Shown here in pieces: positions 5,239-7,406 of a stretch of 7,406 nucleotides of DNA. Numbering within the stretch: position 1 is the first letter of the stretch; every line of letters begins with the position of its first letter. This DNA comes from Planctomycetota bacterium (GTDB lineage: Bacteria; Planctomycetota; SZUA-567; H5-PLA8; CALKMO01). Made by a program: the position numbers and the translations under genes. The DNA lies in the NCBI GenBank assembly GCA_026417845.1, contig JAOACM010000215.1, positions 1-7,406 of the forward strand, in the 5' to 3' direction. A model generated the notes under the pieces. The model was not told where the DNA came from, made no database searches, and saw only the letters and a list, made by a program, of their open reading frames with translations.

Positions 5239-7335
5239 TTACCTGTCGCGGTACTCGCGGATCTTCCTGGCCAGCGTCTCCTCCAGCCCGCGGAGGCGTC
5301 TGGCGGCATCGTCCACCTTGCCGCGGAGTTCCGTCAGCTTTTCTTCAGCCGCGGCAAGCTGCTCGACCCACTTCGCCCGGAGCTCCTGCTCCTTCGGCCT
5401 GTCAGTCCGCATGGATGCCATGTTTTCCCGCAGCCGCCTCTGCTCCTCTTCGAGCCGCCGGCTCTGCTCCTGCATCTCGCGCAGCTCGCGCTGGACGGCC
5501 GCACGTTGCGCCATCAGGTCCGCCACTTCCTTCAAAAATGCCTTCGCTCCTTCGGACAGGTACCTCTGCGCGGCGTAGTAGCGGATGGCGTTCTCGTCTG
5601 AGTTCGACAGATGGACGGCGTCGTAAACGTCCCGCTTCTCCTCGACAAGGAACTCCTTCCTTTCGCCTGCCCTGACAGTCACGCTGAATCTGTAATGATC
5701 CCCGACCTCGTCGTCGGCCTTTTCCGGCCTGGCCAGTCTGTATGCGGCATTTCTGGGCTGATCGAACCACAGGGTTACGTCCGACTTGCCGCGATTCACT
5801 ATCGTCCACGTATTGATGAGCGACTCGACGCATGTCAACGTCAGGATGCCGTCAGCAAGCACGCCTTTGAAGTAAGGCTGTCTCTCGGAGCGGACCTGTG
5901 GCGTGACGTCCACGGAGGCGTCTATGGCGTATGGAATGATTTCCTGCCCGCCCGGAGGCAGGGTATGCGACAATATGCCCTCGCCGAGCGCCGTGTCTTC
6001 TTCGAAGAACGTTACAGCGCCGGCCTCGAGCGTCAGGTCCGTATCGTTCTTCAGGACGTAGGCGTTGGCGGGCTTCGGGGAAAACGCGGCCTTGTAATAC
6101 AGTATCTTTCTGCCCTTTACCTTCTGCATCAGTATCGGGACCATTGCCGCGCGGCCCTTCTGGATCGAGACCTTTTCCTGGCCCTTGTAGCTGAACATCT
6201 CGCCGACCTTTACGCCCTTTGCCACGGATGCGACGCTGCTCTGGAGCAGTTCGCCCATCGGCTTGGCCGCCGCGGCCGGCTCCATCCTGGTTGCGACCGG
6301 GGCCGAAGCGGCGATGCGGGATTCCGCCGCTCCTTCTATTCGTCTCAATCCTCCCTCCTCTTCGGCCGCTGCCAAATCCTCTTCAGCCTCGTCCATTGGC
6401 AGACCTCTGTCGGCCTTCGCCTCGGCATCTATCGGGAGCGCCGAGGGTTCGGGAGCCGCGCCCCAGTTGGCGGCCAGAAAATCCAGGCCGGGGATCGGAA
6501 CCTGCGGGCGCCTTATGTAGAACGGCGAATACAGGTCCATGACATAGGAAAGCGGATTGCCAGCCACGAAGGCGATTTCGACGTCGTTCCAGTCGTCCTC
6601 GGTGGTGTTCTCGGCCAGCGCCCAGCCCTGGAGATGCGCCTCGGCGTCCTTCGCCTTGCCGTCGAATATGACGCGGTAGCTGCACTTCCAGATCGGCGTC
6701 TCGATCAGGTAGCCGACCCGTATCTCGCGCTCGCCCCGCCCGTTGGCGGACAACGTCAGCTTCTTGCGGTTGGTGTACTTGCTGTCGAGCGATATGGCCA
6801 GCAGACGCTTCAGGTCGCGCTGGAGGGTCTCGTCGTCTAGGGAGAACTCGGATATCGAGAACAGGTCCAGAGATTTTACCGGCCCTTCGTCGGTCATTAT
6901 CACGAGCCGGAACCCCTTCTGGATGGACTTGCCGTCAACCACCTGCACGACCGGCTCGATGCCGAGTATGCGGCCGGATGTCTTCTCGCCGGCGGCCCTG
7001 GCGGTGATCCTTGCGCCCTTGAGCTGGGCCAGGAACTGGCTGAGCGCCGCGTTTTCCGGAACTTCGATGCGTATGTCCTGGAGCTGCTTTGAGAGCGGGT
7101 CCTTGGTTTCGTACTGGACGGCGCCTATCCTGCCGCCGCCCAGGTCCACGGCGAAGAAACTGGTCAGCAGGTCCTTCATCTGGTCGGCGCGGAAGGACAG
7201 CGATATGGTCGCGTCGCCCGAGACCTTGCCGCCGCGCTCGAAATAGCCCATCCCGTGCTTGTATAGCACCACTTTCCTGACGGGCAGCGATTCGCCGGCG
7301 GCCGCCAGCGCCGATGCTATCGGAACGATGCTCAT
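5239..7335 (-). CDS. DUF4139 domain-containing protein, probably exported, with C-terminal coiled coil
   Basis: 698 aa of unknown molecular function, in the DUF4139 family that also includes proteins named MuiA (mucoidy inhibitor A). Numbered from the first of two close ATGs (7341): the N-terminal beta-rich region opens with LPVRKVVLYKHGMGYFERGG (19-38), typical of the family just after the signal sequence. The DUF4139 signature runs ~220-266 (SYRVIFDGKA, LQGWALAENTTEDDWNDVEI, GNPLSY). An Ala/Glu-rich, probably disordered stretch (~300-360) interrupts the core, which resumes at ~370-590. Residues ~600-695 are heptad-like, rich in Glu/Arg/Leu: a long coiled coil ending at the stop. A short hydrophobic N-terminus (SIVPIASALAAAG) suggests export, but it lacks a basic n-region. 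I chose the ATG at 7335 because ggaggg is 7 bases upstream; the ATG at 7341 would be one base from it. The frame is open to the window edge (at least 22 further codons), so the real N-terminus could lie outside. Confidence 0.85.
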   Translation of the reverse strand: MSIVPIASALAAAGESLPVRKVVLYKHGMGYFERGGKVSGDATISLSFRADQMKDLLTSFFAVDLGGGRIGAVQYETKDPLSKQLQDIRIEVPENAALSQFLAQLKGARITARAAGEKTSGRILGIEPVVQVVDGKSIQKGFRLVIMTDEGPVKSLDLFSISEFSLDDETLQRDLKRLLAISLDSKYTNRKKLTLSANGRGEREIRVGYLIETPIWKCSYRVIFDGKAKDAEAHLQGWALAENTTEDDWNDVEIAFVAGNPLSYVMDLYSPFYIRRPQVPIPGLDFLAANWGAAPEPSALPIDAEAKADRGLPMDEAEEDLAAAEEEGGLRRIEGAAESRIAASAPVATRMEPAAAAKPMGELLQSSVASVAKGVKVGEMFSYKGQEKVSIQKGRAAMVPILMQKVKGRKILYYKAAFSPKPANAYVLKNDTDLTLEAGAVTFFEEDTALGEGILSHTLPPGGQEIIPYAIDASVDVTPQVRSERQPYFKGVLADGILTLTCVESLINTWTIVNRGKSDVTLWFDQPRNAAYRLARPEKADDEVGDHYRFSVTVRAGERKEFLVEEKRDVYDAVHLSNSDENAIRYYAAQRYLSEGAKAFLKEVADLMAQRAAVQRELREMQEQSRRLEEEQRRLRENMASMRTDRPKEQELRAKWVEQLAAAEEKLTELRGKVDDAARRLRGLEETLARKIREYRDR

Positions 7336-7342
7336 TCCCATG

Positions 7343-7348
7343 CCCTCC
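7343..7348 (-). promoter_or_regulatory. Ribosome binding site favouring ATG 7335 for the DUF4139 gene
   Basis: On the - strand ggaggg lies 7 bases before the ATG at 7335 and only 1 base before the ATG at 7341. If translation starts here, the second ATG is the initiator. A start beyond the window cannot be excluded because the reading frame has no stop up to base 7406. Confidence 0.5.
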
Positions 7349-7406
7349 AGAAAAAGTCCGCCTGCGCCGATGGATACCGGGATGGCGACCGGTTCGCGTT
7401 CCCGAT

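Noticed and set aside
5611..6840. 409-codon open frame on the + strand opposite the DUF4139 gene
   Set aside because: Antisense frames of GC-rich genes are often open. The translation shows no recognisable domain, while the opposite strand has clear DUF4139 motifs.
1120..7335. A single four-gene operon on the - strand
   Set aside because: Gaps of 237, 290 and 118 bases with hairpins in the two larger ones, plus unrelated predicted functions, do not support one co-transcribed unit, although it cannot be excluded.

Overview
This is a GC-rich bacterial fragment, almost certainly from a short-read assembly: its first 16 bases are the end of the Tn5 (Nextera) transposase adapter, so the left edge is a library-fragment end and not a natural boundary. 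Nothing fixes the taxon. High GC combined with frequent AGG (Arg) and ATA (Ile) codons, and the mix of gene families, would fit an uncultured lineage such as a PVC or deep-branching delta-like group, but this is only a hint. I see no tRNA, rRNA, CRISPR array, insertion sequence or phage gene.

Five protein genes fill most of the window. At the left, on the + strand, is a complete DHH-family phosphoesterase of the exopolyphosphatase-like type (150-1061). The other four genes are on the - strand. In transcription order from the right edge they are: a secreted or envelope DUF4139 protein with a C-terminal coiled coil (7335-5239), a xylose-isomerase-like TIM-barrel sugar isomerase/epimerase (5001-4222), a radical SAM enzyme with a C-terminal SPASM-type cysteine set (3931-2987), and a multi-membrane-span protein (2868-1120). 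The last looks like a fusion of a dolichol/phytol-kinase-type domain with a divergent DUF92 (VTE6-like) domain that is split by a Pro/Ala/Gly/Ser-rich linker. The DHH gene and the fusion gene converge with only 58 bases between them.

The four - strand genes are separated by gaps of 237, 290 and 118 bases. They need not be one operon, and their predicted functions do not form an obvious pathway. The two larger gaps carry hairpin-forming sequence that looks like dispersed intergenic repeats. The most interesting item is the kinase/DUF92 fusion: the kinase half keeps its signature residues, the DUF92 half has lost several, and together they suggest isoprenoid-alcohol phosphorylation with a possibly non-catalytic second module. 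Otherwise the window looks like ordinary chromosomal content, and I found no convincing defence, mobile or secondary-metabolite system.
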